DNA of 26,885 nt from an uncultured Porphyromonadaceae bacterium. Its GTDB lineage: Bacteria > Bacteroidota > Bacteroidia > Bacteroidales > Muribaculaceae. The DNA lies in the NCBI GenBank assembly GCA_900552325.1, contig URZG01000004.1:1-26885 (forward strand), given 5' to 3'. Below, one piece after another: positions 8,379 through 17,125 of the stretch. Every line of letters begins with the position of its first letter. The first letter of the stretch is position 1. The notes under the pieces are model-generated. The model had not been told where the DNA came from. It did not search any database and saw nothing but the letters and a program-made list of their open reading frames with translations. Position numbers and translations under genes: made by a program.

Positions 8379-9344
8379 ATGGATATAACTCTAACCAGGC
8401 AACAGATAAAAGAGGCCGCCGCACAGGCCTACACCCATGCTTCGGGCATAACCGGAGGAGCAAACGCCAACTATATACCCTATCTGGCCAATATCGACTC
8501 CCGGCTTTTCGGACTGAGCGTAATGCTCCCCGACGGTACCGGATTCAATTTCGGTGATACAGACTATAAATTCGGCATCGAGTCCGTGTCGAAAGTCCCG
8601 ACCGCTATCCTGGCCATGCGCCAGCACACTCCGGCCGGAGTACTGAAAGATATCGGCGCCGACGCCACCGGGCTTCCGTTCAACTCCATTTTCGCCATAC
8701 TGCTCGAGAACGACCATCCCTCGACTCCGCTGGTAAATGCCGGCGCGATATCGGCATGTTCCATGATCGACCCCAAAGGCGATTCCGAAGCCAAATGGAA
8801 AGCCATCACCGACAATATCACCGCACTCTGCGGCTCGGCTCCGGTTCTTATCGACGAACTGTACAAGAGCGAGAGCACCACTAACTTCAACAACAGGGCG
8901 ATCACATGGCTGCTAAAGAACTACAACCGCATCTACGACGATCCGGATATGAGCCTTGATCTCTACACACGCCAGTGCTCGCTCGGCATCACTTCCGCCC
9001 AGCTCGCCGTAATGGCCGCCACCATAGCCTGCGGCGGGGTGAATCCCGTGACACACAGCAGGGTATTCGACCCGGCCATAGCCCCGAAAATCACCACCCT
9101 CATAGCCACCGTAGGCTTCTACCAGCACTCAGGCGACTGGCTTTATACGTCAGGAGTCCCCGCCAAAAGCGGTGTGGGCGGCGGTGTGATGGGGGTTCTC
9201 CCCGGAGTTATGGGGATAGCCGCTTTCGCTCCCCCTCTTGACGAAGCCGGAAACTCGGTGAAAGCCCAGGCGGCAGTCAAGGAATTCGCACATATACTCG
9301 GACTCGGCATAATGAAGGGCGACCGCGTGACGATAGCCGACTGA
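8379..9344 (+). CDS. glsA: Glutaminase A (serine-dependent beta-lactamase fold)
   Basis: 321 aa, matching the family length of about 310. It hydrolyses glutamine to glutamate and ammonia (EC 3.5.1.2). Visible catalytic features are the SVSK motif with nucleophile Ser69 and Lys72, 'PLVNAGAI' (Asn120), 'LYKSES..NFNNRA' (Glu165, Asn171), 'YTRQCSL' and the glycine-rich 'PAKSGVGGGV' at 261-270. In gut Bacteroidales glsA sits inside the gad cluster. It supplies glutamate for GadB, and the released ammonia also takes up a proton, so glutamine gives two proton-consuming steps. It lies 135 bases after gadB and 39 bases before gadC. ATG 8379 is chosen because it gives the family N-terminus. An overlapping ATG at 8345 is in another frame. 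Confidence 0.95.
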   Translation: MDITLTRQQIKEAAAQAYTHASGITGGANANYIPYLANIDSRLFGLSVMLPDGTGFNFGDTDYKFGIESVSKVPTAILAMRQHTPAGVLKDIGADATGLPFNSIFAILLENDHPSTPLVNAGAISACSMIDPKGDSEAKWKAITDNITALCGSAPVLIDELYKSESTTNFNNRAITWLLKNYNRIYDDPDMSLDLYTRQCSLGITSAQLAVMAATIACGGVNPVTHSRVFDPAIAPKITTLIATVGFYQHSGDWLYTSGVPAKSGVGGGVMGVLPGVMGIAAFAPPLDEAGNSVKAQAAVKEFAHILGLGIMKGDRVTIAD

Positions 9345-9383
9345 CAACGAGGGATATAGATAACACACAAAAAACTTTTTCTT

Positions 9384-10961
9384 ATGGCTACAAAATCAAA
9401 ATCCTCCACTTCGGCCACGGTGAAGTCGGCCGCAAAGCTTGGCGTGGGCACCCTGATGATTATGAACATCGTGGCCGTAGTTTCCCTGCGTGGACTCCCC
9501 GCCGAGGCGGTTTACGGCATGAGCTCGGCTTTCTATTATCTGTTCGCGGCGCTGGTGTTCCTCATCCCCGTATCGCTGGTAGCCGCCGAACTGGCCTCAC
9601 TTTTCCCCTATCAGCAGGGCGGTATGTTCCGCTGGATAGGCGAGGCGTTCGGCAGCAAACTCGGATTTCTCGGCATCTGGCTGCAATGGGTGGAGAGCAC
9701 CATTTGGTTCCCCACCGTGCTTACCTTCGGCGCCGTGTCGCTGGCGTTTATCGGCATGGATCATGTCGCAGACTCGCATCTGGCCGCCAATAAATTCTAC
9801 ACCATAGCCGTGGTACTCGCTATCTACTGGCTCGCCACGCTCATCTCCATGAAAGGTCTCGGATGGGTCGGCAAAATCTCTAAAATCGGCGGTATGGTCG
9901 GCACCGTAATCCCGGCCGGTATTTTGGTGGTATGCGGCGTCATATATCTGGCCGCCGGCGGACACTCGCAGATGAACTTCCACGGCGACTTCTTCCCCGA
10001 TCTCACCAACTTCGACAATGTGGTGCTCGCGGCGTCGATATTCCTCTTCTACGCCGGAATGGAGATGTCGGGCGTGCATGTGCGTGACATAAAGAATCCC
10101 ACGGTCAACTATCCCAAGGCGGTGTTCGGCGGAGCGCTCGTCACCGTGCTTATCTTCGTGCTCGGCACATACGCCCTCGGCGTTATCATCCCGGCCAAGG
10201 ATATCAATCTCGTGCAGAGCCTCCTTGTCGGTTTCGACAACTATTTCAGCGCCTTCCACATGAACTGGTTCACCCCGGTCATCGCCATCGCACTGGCCTT
10301 CGGCGTACTCGCAGGCGTGCTGACCTGGGTAGCCGGTCCGTCGAAAGGTGTGTTCGCAGTGGGACAGGCCGGTTATCTGCCACCTTTCTTCCAGAAGACC
10401 AACAAGGCCGGCGTGCAGAAAAACATCCTTCTCATCCAGGGTGGAGCCGTGACGCTGCTGTCGCTGCTCTTCGTGGTGATGCCCTCGGTGGAGAGCTTCT
10501 ACCAGATTCTCTCGCAGCTCACCGTGGTACTCTATCTCATAGCGTACCTCCTGATGTTCGCGGCCGTAATCTATCTGCGTTACTCCATGAAGAACGCCAA
10601 ACGCCCCTTCCGTATCGGCGCCAAGGGCAACTGGCTTCTGTGGGTTGTGGCCGGAATCGGTTTCCTCGGCTCGCTGCTCGCTTTCGTGCTGAGCTTCTTC
10701 CCGCCCGACCAGATAGCGATGGGGTCCAAGACGGTATGGTTCGCCGTACTCTTCGGAGGCGTAGCACTTTTCGTGATACTTCCGTTCGTGATACTGGCGT
10801 TCCGCAAACCGGCGTGGGTCAATCCAAAGAGCGATTTCGTACCTTTCCACTGGCAGAAAGACCCGCAATCGCAAGCACTTCTCAAAGCTGCCCGGGAAGC
10901 CTATGAAGCAAAGGAATCGGCAAAAGACACAGCTGACACTCCGGCAGCTCCGGACAAGTGA
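9384..10961 (+). CDS. gadC: Glutamate:GABA antiporter, APC superfamily
   Basis: 525-aa permease with about 12 hydrophobic helices. The first helix carries the GadC-like 'VSLRGLPAEAVYG' unwound segment, and 'PYQQGGMFRWIGEAFG' follows helix 2, both typical of APC glutamate/GABA antiporters. It imports glutamate in exchange for the GABA made by GadB. A charged hydrophilic tail of about 50 residues begins near 'FRKPAWVNPKSDF' and ends in Lys/Ala/Asp-rich sequence. E. coli GadC has a comparable C-terminal plug (about residues 471-511) that closes the channel at neutral pH, so pH gating here is an inference by analogy. It lies 39 bases after glsA and is followed by a strong terminator, so it is the last gene of the cassette. 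Confidence 0.93.
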   Translation: MATKSKSSTSATVKSAAKLGVGTLMIMNIVAVVSLRGLPAEAVYGMSSAFYYLFAALVFLIPVSLVAAELASLFPYQQGGMFRWIGEAFGSKLGFLGIWLQWVESTIWFPTVLTFGAVSLAFIGMDHVADSHLAANKFYTIAVVLAIYWLATLISMKGLGWVGKISKIGGMVGTVIPAGILVVCGVIYLAAGGHSQMNFHGDFFPDLTNFDNVVLAASIFLFYAGMEMSGVHVRDIKNPTVNYPKAVFGGALVTVLIFVLGTYALGVIIPAKDINLVQSLLVGFDNYFSAFHMNWFTPVIAIALAFGVLAGVLTWVAGPSKGVFAVGQAGYLPPFFQKTNKAGVQKNILLIQGGAVTLLSLLFVVMPSVESFYQILSQLTVVLYLIAYLLMFAAVIYLRYSMKNAKRPFRIGAKGNWLLWVVAGIGFLGSLLAFVLSFFPPDQIAMGSKTVWFAVLFGGVALFVILPFVILAFRKPAWVNPKSDFVPFHWQKDPQSQALLKAAREAYEAKESAKDTADTPAAPDK

Positions 10962-11002
10962 TTTCTCCGGATTTCGGTAACACTGTCACCATAATAATGC
11001 AG

Positions 11003-11040
11003 ACCGGCGCCGCATCGCATCGCGATACGGCGCCGGTTTT
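11003..11040 (+). terminator. Rho-independent terminator of the gad cassette
   Basis: ACCGGCGCCG (11003-11012) pairs perfectly with CGGCGCCGGT (11028-11037) and is followed by TTTTCATTAT. It lies 42 bases after the gadC stop and 22 bases before the end of the convergent nuclease gene. The T-run is on the plus side only, so it mainly stops gad transcription. Confidence 0.85.
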
Positions 11041-11061
11041 CATTATCGTTTAGGATATATT

Positions 11062-12585
11062 TCAGCGGATATAGACCTTGGTGGCACGCGAGCCACGGCG
11101 GATGATCACCAGACCGGAGTAAGCCGATATATCGGCTATCCGGCGGCCGTCGATAGTATAGTATTCAGGTTCCATATCAAAGTCGGAATCCGGATCATAG
11201 AGGTTTCCAGGAAGATCCTCGATCGAGGTCGTTTTCTTTATACCCTCGACCTTGATATTCTTGATCTCCCATGTCGCCGCCTCGTCGGATGTGGAGGTGT
11301 AGCGGAAACCGATACGTGCCCTCTTTCCTGCGCAGGCATCGATGGCAGCCGTGGCGTTCATGAAATTCCAGTTCTTACCTTCGGGCCAGCCTGATACGCT
11401 GACAGCGGCTCGTGAATCACCCTCTACCTGGATATACACACCGAGCACGGCACCGGGATCATCACAGAAATTCACCGCCTGGTCATACGATGCCCGCACT
11501 GAGGCATAGTCGGTGAAATCCAGCTCCGGCGTCCATAGGATGGCGTCGGCGGCATAGTCCGGACCGGTGGCGTCGCCTACATGTGCTGTTCCTGTCCAGC
11601 CGTATTTGTCGGTATTCACCCACACGGCATCAATCTGGGAAGGACACGGCGTCACATACTGGATCGTGAATCCGGCATCATCGCCGAGAAGCGAGTTTGC
11701 GAAAATCGTCTGCCAGTCCTCGCCGGGAGTGGGATCGGGAAGATTGCCCGAAGCTGACGTGCTTTTTACAGAAGTCTTGGGATTGAAGGCGATGTTCGTG
11801 GAGTCGCCCCACACGTATTCCATGAGATTGGGGAAATCCACGTAGGGGTTGCGGTTACCCTGGATGGCATACACCTCGTCGTTGCGCTTGATTTCAATCT
11901 CATCCACCTTGTCCTGGCGCGCCCACTTGATATATAAGGTGTAGGCCCATTCCTGAAGCGTGGGATACTGCCCCTGCTTAAGGATGTTCAAGGCCTGATC
12001 GCCGGTCCAGGTAAAATTCTGGTAAGCAGTCGCCATGTACATATAGTCGCGGGCGAAATCACCTTTCCATTTGTCGGCCGGCTCCCAGAATTTTTTACCG
12101 TTACTGCCTGTGCCGACCAATGTGCATCCATTGTTGGTAGAGGAGTTGGTCACCACGCCCATCGGGTAATTGGACTTCGACGAATTGATTTTCTCCTCGC
12201 TGGGCATAAGGTTGAAGAGGTCCTTGTAGGCGTTGTTCTTCGTGCCGCCCCACCAGCTTTTCGGGAAAGAGTGCTCGATGTTCATGCCGCTGATCGCCGA
12301 GCCGCGCGAGCCGAAATAGCGCACATCGTTACTGTAACGGTCGATAACCTGGTTGTTGTCCATGCGGTCTGTGGCATAGAAGCCCCACCATGTTGCCCGG
12401 TTGCCTGAACCGTAGGAGAGCATCGACACGTTGTTTGCCACGAGCTCATGCACAGCGTTCTTGAGGGCGCTGCCTTTCAAGCCGTTAAGGCTCTTATAAT
12501 ATTCAAGAGGAATTTCGGCATGGGCAGGAGCCACAGCCCACGCACACAGAGCCGCCGCGGCGGCCGAACATATAAGTTTCTTCAT
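11062..12585 (-). CDS. Secreted endonuclease I-family nuclease with beta-sandwich domain and C-terminal sorting-like tail
   Basis: 507 aa. The signal peptide ends near APAHA/E24. The Endonuclease_1 domain spans roughly residues 28-262. It shows 'NIEHSFPKSWWGG' with catalytic His105, 'DLFNLMPSEEKINSSKSNYPMG', 'WEPADKWKGDFARDYMYM' and 'IQGNRNPYVDFPNLMEYVWG', the metal-binding beta-beta-alpha features of the EndA/NucM family. About residues 290-450 form a choice-of-anchor-J-like beta domain. The last 40 residues ('YYTIDGRRI...SGLVIIRRGSRATKVYIR') resemble the type IX secretion C-terminal signal of Bacteroidota, so the protein is probably exported to the surface or medium, where it degrades DNA or RNA for nutrients. 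It follows the PBP gene in the same direction after an 84-base gap that holds a palindrome. Confidence 0.87.
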   Translation of the reverse strand: MKKLICSAAAAALCAWAVAPAHAEIPLEYYKSLNGLKGSALKNAVHELVANNVSMLSYGSGNRATWWGFYATDRMDNNQVIDRYSNDVRYFGSRGSAISGMNIEHSFPKSWWGGTKNNAYKDLFNLMPSEEKINSSKSNYPMGVVTNSSTNNGCTLVGTGSNGKKFWEPADKWKGDFARDYMYMATAYQNFTWTGDQALNILKQGQYPTLQEWAYTLYIKWARQDKVDEIEIKRNDEVYAIQGNRNPYVDFPNLMEYVWGDSTNIAFNPKTSVKSTSASGNLPDPTPGEDWQTIFANSLLGDDAGFTIQYVTPCPSQIDAVWVNTDKYGWTGTAHVGDATGPDYAADAILWTPELDFTDYASVRASYDQAVNFCDDPGAVLGVYIQVEGDSRAAVSVSGWPEGKNWNFMNATAAIDACAGKRARIGFRYTSTSDEAATWEIKNIKVEGIKKTTSIEDLPGNLYDPDSDFDMEPEYYTIDGRRIADISAYSGLVIIRRGSRATKVYIR

Positions 12586-12606
12586 TCTGTGTCTATATTT
12601 TTCATG

Positions 12607-12624
12607 ACGGTATCACGATACCGT
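12607..12624. promoter_or_regulatory. Perfect 8-2-8 palindrome upstream of the nuclease gene
   Basis: ACGGTATC-AC-GATACCGT lies 22 bases upstream of the nuclease start and 46 bases after the PBP stop. There is no T-run on the minus strand, so an operator for a dimeric regulator or a leader stem is more likely than a terminator. No partner protein is visible in the window. Confidence 0.4.
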
Positions 12625-12669
12625 TTCAATAAGGTTAACTATGGTATTCTTCGGGATCAGACTGTTCTG

Positions 12670-15054
12670 TCAGTCGAACACATCCTCTATGGATGCCTCT
12701 GTTGATGTGGATTCCTCCGACACATAGGCATCGGCGAACTCCGAATCGCATATCTCGGAAAAGTCGACTCCGAATCTGGCATCCTGGCTGTAGGGGAGCG
12801 ATCGGTCAGCGAACACTTTCCTCAGGAAGTTGCCCACTATGGGGAGCGCTGCGGCCGAACCCTGCCCCTGGGCGCCGCTGGCAAAGTGGATGAACCGCTC
12901 TTCACCTCCTACCCATGCCCCGGCCACAAGTTCGGGGGAGAAGCCCATGAACCAGGCGTCGGAGTTGGAGTTGGTCGTACCGGTCTTGCCGCCCATCTCG
13001 GCTGTTATATTGTAGGGAGCACCGCGCAGACGGCTGCCGGTACCGGCGTTCACCACATTCATCAGCATCGACAGGATCTTGGCGTAAGCTTTTTCGGAGA
13101 TTACCTCCGTGTGCGAGGCCGAGAACTCGGAGATTACGTTGCCGTTGGCGTCGCAGATAGAGGTGACGTAGAGAGGTTCGGACCGCATGCCGTTGTTGGC
13201 GTAGGCCGAATATGCCCCGACCATCTCGCGCACCGACACTTCGGCGGCGCCGAGAGCTATGGATATTACCGGATCGATATGGTTGGTGATACCGAAATTA
13301 TGCATGTTCCTGACAAGAGTTGCCGGCGACAGCTGCTCCATCAGGCGGGCCGATATCCAGTTGTTGGAGTAGGTCAGCGCCCAGCGCAGGTCAACCATCT
13401 CGCCTATGCGCGACGAGCCGGAGTTGCGGGGCATCCATGTGCGTCCGTTCTCGTCCTTGATGACAGGCTGTGCGTTGAGCATCCGGTCGCAGGGGGTGAA
13501 GCCCTCCTCCATAGCGTAGGTGTAAAGGAACGGTTTGATTGTCGAACCTATCTGACGGCGTCCGGTGGCAACCATATCATACTGGAAGAAAGAGAAGTCG
13601 GGACCGCCGACGTAGGCTTTCACATGGCCGTTGCGCGGATCCATTGACATGAAGCCGCAGCGCAGTATATGTTTGGTGTACAGAAGGGAGTCGCGCGGAG
13701 TCATCACTGTATCCACCGGGCCGTGATAGGAGAATACCGTCATCTCGCGCTTGCGGTTGAATTCGTCGAAAATCTCCTGGTCGGAGAATCCGGCCTGGTG
13801 CATGGTGCGCCACCGTTCGCTCTGCTTTATGGCATGTTCGATCAGACTCTTCTGTGTGGCTTTGCCAAGTTCGTTGGGGTTGGTGGTATAGGGGGCGTTC
13901 GGCACACCGCGCTTCTCACGGAAGAAAGCCGTCTGGAGCGACATCATCTGCTGGCGCACCGCTTCCTCGGCATACTGCTGCATACGTGAGTCAATGGTGG
14001 TGTGGATCTTCAGCCCGTCGGTATAGAGGTCATAGCGTGTGCCGTCGGGCTTGGGATTCTTCTCTATCCATCCGAACAGCGGATTGGTCTCCCAGGCGAT
14101 GGAGTCGTCGACGAATTTCTGCTTCTCCCAGCCGCGGTAATCGGAGCGCACCGGTTTTTTTGCGGTGAGTACGCGGCGCAGCTCCTCCCTGAAATAGGGA
14201 GCCATACCGTCTTTATGATCCATACGGCTGAATTTGAGTTCCAGCGGAAGCTGCTTTAGCGAGTCGGCCTCCTCTTTGGAGAGGTAGCCGTTCTTCACCA
14301 TCTGGTCGAACACGGTGTTGCGGCGCTGACGTGTGCGCTCGTTGTGACGCACAGGGTTGTAATAGGCCGGGTTCTTCACCATCCCCACAAGGGTAGCCGC
14401 CTCCTGGATGTTGAGGTCCTTGGGCTCCTTGCCGAAATATACGAAAGCCGCCGACTTGATACCCACGGCGTTGTAAAGGAAGTCGAACTGGTTGAGATAC
14501 ATCTTCAGAATCTCGTCCTTGGAGTAATATCTCTCGAGCTTGACGGCGATCATCCACTCTATAGGTTTCTGGAGGGCGCGGTCAAGCAGGCCGGAGCTTG
14601 AGGGGGAGTAGAGCTGTTTCGCCAGCTGCTGGGTGATGGTGGAGCCGCCGCCGGCATTTTTCTGCCTCAGAATGAGAGTCTTGACGAACACGCGCATGAA
14701 AGCGCGCATATCCACCCCCGAATGGTCGAAGAAACGGGAGTCCTCGGTGGCGATCAGGGCGTCGAGCACATGCTGGGAGATCTCGGAATAGTCGGCATAC
14801 ACGCGGTTGCCGGAGTTGCGGTAGTAGCGGCCCATCTCCTCGCCGTCGGCCGAATATATTATAGTGGCGAATTTATCGTTGGGGTTCTGAAGTTCCTCCA
14901 CCGGAGGCATATAGCCGATCCATCCGTTGTAGATACAGATGAACAGCAGGAGCACCACAAGCACCCCTGCGCCGAATATCTTCCACATCCAGCCGACAAT
15001 CCGGCGGGTGCGCCTGGCGCGAGCGTTACGTTCTGTGTCAGCAGTAGTATTCAT
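12670..15054 (-). CDS. mrcA: Class A penicillin-binding protein (PBP1A-type transglycosylase/transpeptidase)
   Basis: 794 aa from ATG 15054. It polymerises and cross-links peptidoglycan, anchored in the inner membrane by one helix (about residues 20-43). The GT51 glycosyltransferase domain contains 'ATEDSRFFDHSGVD' with catalytic Glu104 and 'GGGSTITQQLAKQL'. The transpeptidase has S504-TIK, S563-NN and K690-TGT. The tail ends in an acidic Glu/Ser-rich stretch. An in-frame ATG at 15072 exists. However, the only promoter -7 element (15077-15084) predicts a transcript start near 15070, downstream of that codon, so the start at 15054 is preferred. The gene is divergent from the 203-aa gene at 15163. 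Confidence 0.95.
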   Translation of the reverse strand: MNTTADTERNARARRTRRIVGWMWKIFGAGVLVVLLLFICIYNGWIGYMPPVEELQNPNDKFATIIYSADGEEMGRYYRNSGNRVYADYSEISQHVLDALIATEDSRFFDHSGVDMRAFMRVFVKTLILRQKNAGGGSTITQQLAKQLYSPSSSGLLDRALQKPIEWMIAVKLERYYSKDEILKMYLNQFDFLYNAVGIKSAAFVYFGKEPKDLNIQEAATLVGMVKNPAYYNPVRHNERTRQRRNTVFDQMVKNGYLSKEEADSLKQLPLELKFSRMDHKDGMAPYFREELRRVLTAKKPVRSDYRGWEKQKFVDDSIAWETNPLFGWIEKNPKPDGTRYDLYTDGLKIHTTIDSRMQQYAEEAVRQQMMSLQTAFFREKRGVPNAPYTTNPNELGKATQKSLIEHAIKQSERWRTMHQAGFSDQEIFDEFNRKREMTVFSYHGPVDTVMTPRDSLLYTKHILRCGFMSMDPRNGHVKAYVGGPDFSFFQYDMVATGRRQIGSTIKPFLYTYAMEEGFTPCDRMLNAQPVIKDENGRTWMPRNSGSSRIGEMVDLRWALTYSNNWISARLMEQLSPATLVRNMHNFGITNHIDPVISIALGAAEVSVREMVGAYSAYANNGMRSEPLYVTSICDANGNVISEFSASHTEVISEKAYAKILSMLMNVVNAGTGSRLRGAPYNITAEMGGKTGTTNSNSDAWFMGFSPELVAGAWVGGEERFIHFASGAQGQGSAAALPIVGNFLRKVFADRSLPYSQDARFGVDFSEICDSEFADAYVSEESTSTEASIEDVFD

Positions 15055-15076
15055 ATAAAACTTACCGTTCAACCGA

Positions 15077-15084
15077 CAAAGTTA
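15077..15084 (-). promoter_or_regulatory. -7 element of the PBP1A promoter
   Basis: On the minus strand these bases read TAACTTTG, a full TAnnTTTG match. No TTTG lies at the preferred 19-20-base distance (candidates give 14 or 23), so the -33 element is weak. The predicted transcript start is about 15070, with a leader of roughly 15 bases to ATG 15054. Confidence 0.55.
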
Positions 15085-15138
15085 GTAATTTTTTACTACA
15101 AACACTCCAACTGTTCAGCGGCACACCTCTTTTTTTTG

Positions 15139-15146
15139 TATTTTTG
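15139..15146 (+). promoter_or_regulatory. -7 element of the promoter for the 203-aa gene
   Basis: TATTTTTG matches TAnnTTTG. Transcription would begin near 15153, ten bases before ATG 15163. No good -33 element is seen. It argues against any start further upstream, although the same frame stays open back to 14722. Confidence 0.5.
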
Positions 15147-15162
15147 CGGAAATTTAAACAGC

Positions 15163-15774
15163 ATGACTCCTGAACGCACACCCTCGTTTTCTCTTATGCA
15201 GGCCGTGAAACGGCGTTTTTTCGCCATGCGCAACGGCGATCTCGCGGCGCAGATGGCCCGCGGGGGGATCTCCTACCGTATTAATTTCGGACTTAATCTG
15301 CCTCAGATCTCCGACATAGCGCAGGCGGCCCTGACCGGCACACTCCCCGACAATCCCCATACACCTGACGATGAGGAGCGGCGCGCGCTCGCACGGCTGC
15401 TGTGGGACAACGCCACCACCCGCGAGAGCCGCCTGATAGCCCCCATGCTGCTCATCCCCGGCGATATCGACAATAAGTCGGCATCGGAGATGTTGCGCGG
15501 AGTGATGACCACCGAAGAGGCCGATGTGCTGTGCCACCGTCTTCTGCGACATTACCCCGGGGCAGAGAAGATCGCACACGGGCTCCTCGCCGACAGCGGC
15601 GCGACCGACCTCCGGCGTTATGCCGCATTACGCCTGCTGCTGAACCTGCTGATTTCCGGCAAGGGCTTTATCCCCGCCATAGAAGCCGCCGTACACGCCG
15701 AGTCGGAACGCGGTTGCCGCCTCACCGCCCCTGTCTGCCGCCAGCTGCAGGACGAAATAGAATTTAGGGTCTGA
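15163..15774 (+). CDS. Putative AlkD/HEAT-repeat-like protein, 203 aa
   Basis: No signal peptide or membrane segment; it is a soluble, mostly helical protein. The N-terminal pattern 'RFFAMRNGDLAAQMARGG...YRINFGLNLPQISDIAQ' and the central 'ALARLLWDNATTRESRLIAPMLL' recall helical-repeat proteins of the DNA alkylation repair (AlkD) fold. There the unit 'LA..LW....REsr.lA..ml' repeats. The length is close to AlkD proteins (about 230), but I cannot point to the DNA-contacting Trp/Asp/Arg set, so base-excision activity is unproven. ATG 15163 is set by the promoter at 15139 and the A-rich leader. Its last 11 bases overlap the end of tilS on the opposite strand, with no terminator between. Confidence 0.7.
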   Translation: MTPERTPSFSLMQAVKRRFFAMRNGDLAAQMARGGISYRINFGLNLPQISDIAQAALTGTLPDNPHTPDDEERRALARLLWDNATTRESRLIAPMLLIPGDIDNKSASEMLRGVMTTEEADVLCHRLLRHYPGAEKIAHGLLADSGATDLRRYAALRLLLNLLISGKGFIPAIEAAVHAESERGCRLTAPVCRQLQDEIEFRV

Positions 15775-17125
15775 GGGCGGTCAGCTCCAGTACCCTGTCG
15801 GTGCCCGTTGTTACGGGATAATGGCGCGAGGCGCGGATGCCTGGCACCCAGAGGATAGTTTCAGTGCCTGTACGCGGGTCAATGGCAGAAAGCACTTTCA
15901 CGCGCTCCTTGTCGGCCTCCGACAGAACGGCGTCGCGGAAAATATCACTCAGAAGACGTGTACCTTTCATGCCATAAGGCGCCATGCGGTCGCCACGACG
16001 CGGCGCACGGACCATGAAGCGCAGCCCTTCCCGGAGAATCCCGGCGTCAATCCACATTTTCCGTGCGTCACGCACCGGGCGGAAGTCCTTAACGTCCAGA
16101 ACTTTCGCCGTCAGCCATGCCGGAAGAGTCGACGATGCCGTGAAATCTATCTCCTGCGGAGGATCCTGCTCCGTTTTGCAATACGGCAACAGGCGTCCGC
16201 GATCGAGCAGCATACGCGAATCGCCGACATCGAATATCTTGCCCGACTCGCCTCGGGCAGCGGCCGCAACCGCCGCATCCGCCTGCCGGGCATCAAAACC
16301 GGGATAAAGTGGAAGCAGCATCCTGAACAGAAGATGGGAGGGCGACGGCTCCGACAGAAGTGCCGCCATATCGACAACCCCGTCAGAATCGACCAGCGCG
16401 TCGCGTTTCTGCGCCAGCATCCCTTCCAGAAGATCGCGATCATCGCGGAGATAACGCATGGATCGCCCCACACGCTTCAAGGCGTCGTGAGCCGTCTGTT
16501 CCAATGCCGGCAGCACATGGTGGCGCAAGCGGTTACGCCCGTAATCGTCGGAGAGATTGGATGAATCGGTCACGAAATCCACGTTCTTGCCTTTAAGATA
16601 AGCCTCTATCTCCGAGCGTGTACACCCCAGAAGCGGACGGATATAAATGCCACGCCGAGCGGCCATCCCTGAAAGCCCCGGCAAGCCGCTGCCCCGCAAA
16701 AGATTGAGAAAGAACGTCTCCACATCATCCTCCAGATGATGCCCCACGGCCACGTAACGCAGACCGAGAGCGGCTGCCCTGTCGGCGAACCACTCGTAGC
16801 GCAACTCCCGGCAGGCCATCTCAACCGACTCGCCGGTAAGCGCGCGACGCGACGCCACATCGAAGCGCACACACTCAAGAGGCACGCCGATAGAGTCGCA
16901 CAAACCGCGCACGTACATTTCATCGCCGTCGCTCTCCGGGCCGCGCAGCCCGAAATTGCAATGCAGCCCCACACACGTCAGCCCCGCCTCACGGAGCGCC
17001 AGGAGCAAAGCCACGGAATCGGCACCGCCGCTGAGAGCCACACCGATCGGTTCCCCCCGGCCGATGCCGAGGCGGTCAAGCTCCGCGCCTACACGCCGGG
17101 GCACAGCCAGCTGTTCCGCCGTCAT
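15764..17125 (-). CDS. tilS: tRNA(Ile)-lysidine synthetase
   Basis: 453 aa. It ligates lysine to C34 of the CAU-anticodon tRNA(Ile) with ATP so that it reads AUA (EC 6.3.4.19). The PP-loop 'SGGADS' is at residues 32-37, followed by 'GLHCNFGLRGPESDGDE' and 'VAVGHHLEDDVETFFLNLLRGSGLPGLSGM', both family hallmarks. The C-terminal TilS_C domain is visible in 'PRRGDRMAPYGMKGTRLLSDIF' and 'ILWVPGIRASRHYPVT'. The start overlaps the preceding stop by one base (TGATG on the minus strand, 17123-17127), so it is translationally coupled to the TPR gene and driven by that gene's promoter. Confidence 0.96.
   Translation of the reverse strand: MTAEQLAVPRRVGAELDRLGIGRGEPIGVALSGGADSVALLLALREAGLTCVGLHCNFGLRGPESDGDEMYVRGLCDSIGVPLECVRFDVASRRALTGESVEMACRELRYEWFADRAAALGLRYVAVGHHLEDDVETFFLNLLRGSGLPGLSGMAARRGIYIRPLLGCTRSEIEAYLKGKNVDFVTDSSNLSDDYGRNRLRHHVLPALEQTAHDALKRVGRSMRYLRDDRDLLEGMLAQKRDALVDSDGVVDMAALLSEPSPSHLLFRMLLPLYPGFDARQADAAVAAAARGESGKIFDVGDSRMLLDRGRLLPYCKTEQDPPQEIDFTASSTLPAWLTAKVLDVKDFRPVRDARKMWIDAGILREGLRFMVRAPRRGDRMAPYGMKGTRLLSDIFRDAVLSEADKERVKVLSAIDPRTGTETILWVPGIRASRHYPVTTGTDRVLELTALRP

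Noticed and set aside
9597..10874. 425-codon open frame on the minus strand
   Set aside because: Fully antisense to gadC. The translation is rich in His, Glu and Arg with no hydrophobic core or motif, typical of a shadow frame in GC-rich DNA.
14722..15162. N-terminal extension of the 203-aa gene
   Set aside because: The frame is open, but it lies antisense to PBP1A coding sequence. The promoter at 15139 and normal composition begin only at ATG 15163.
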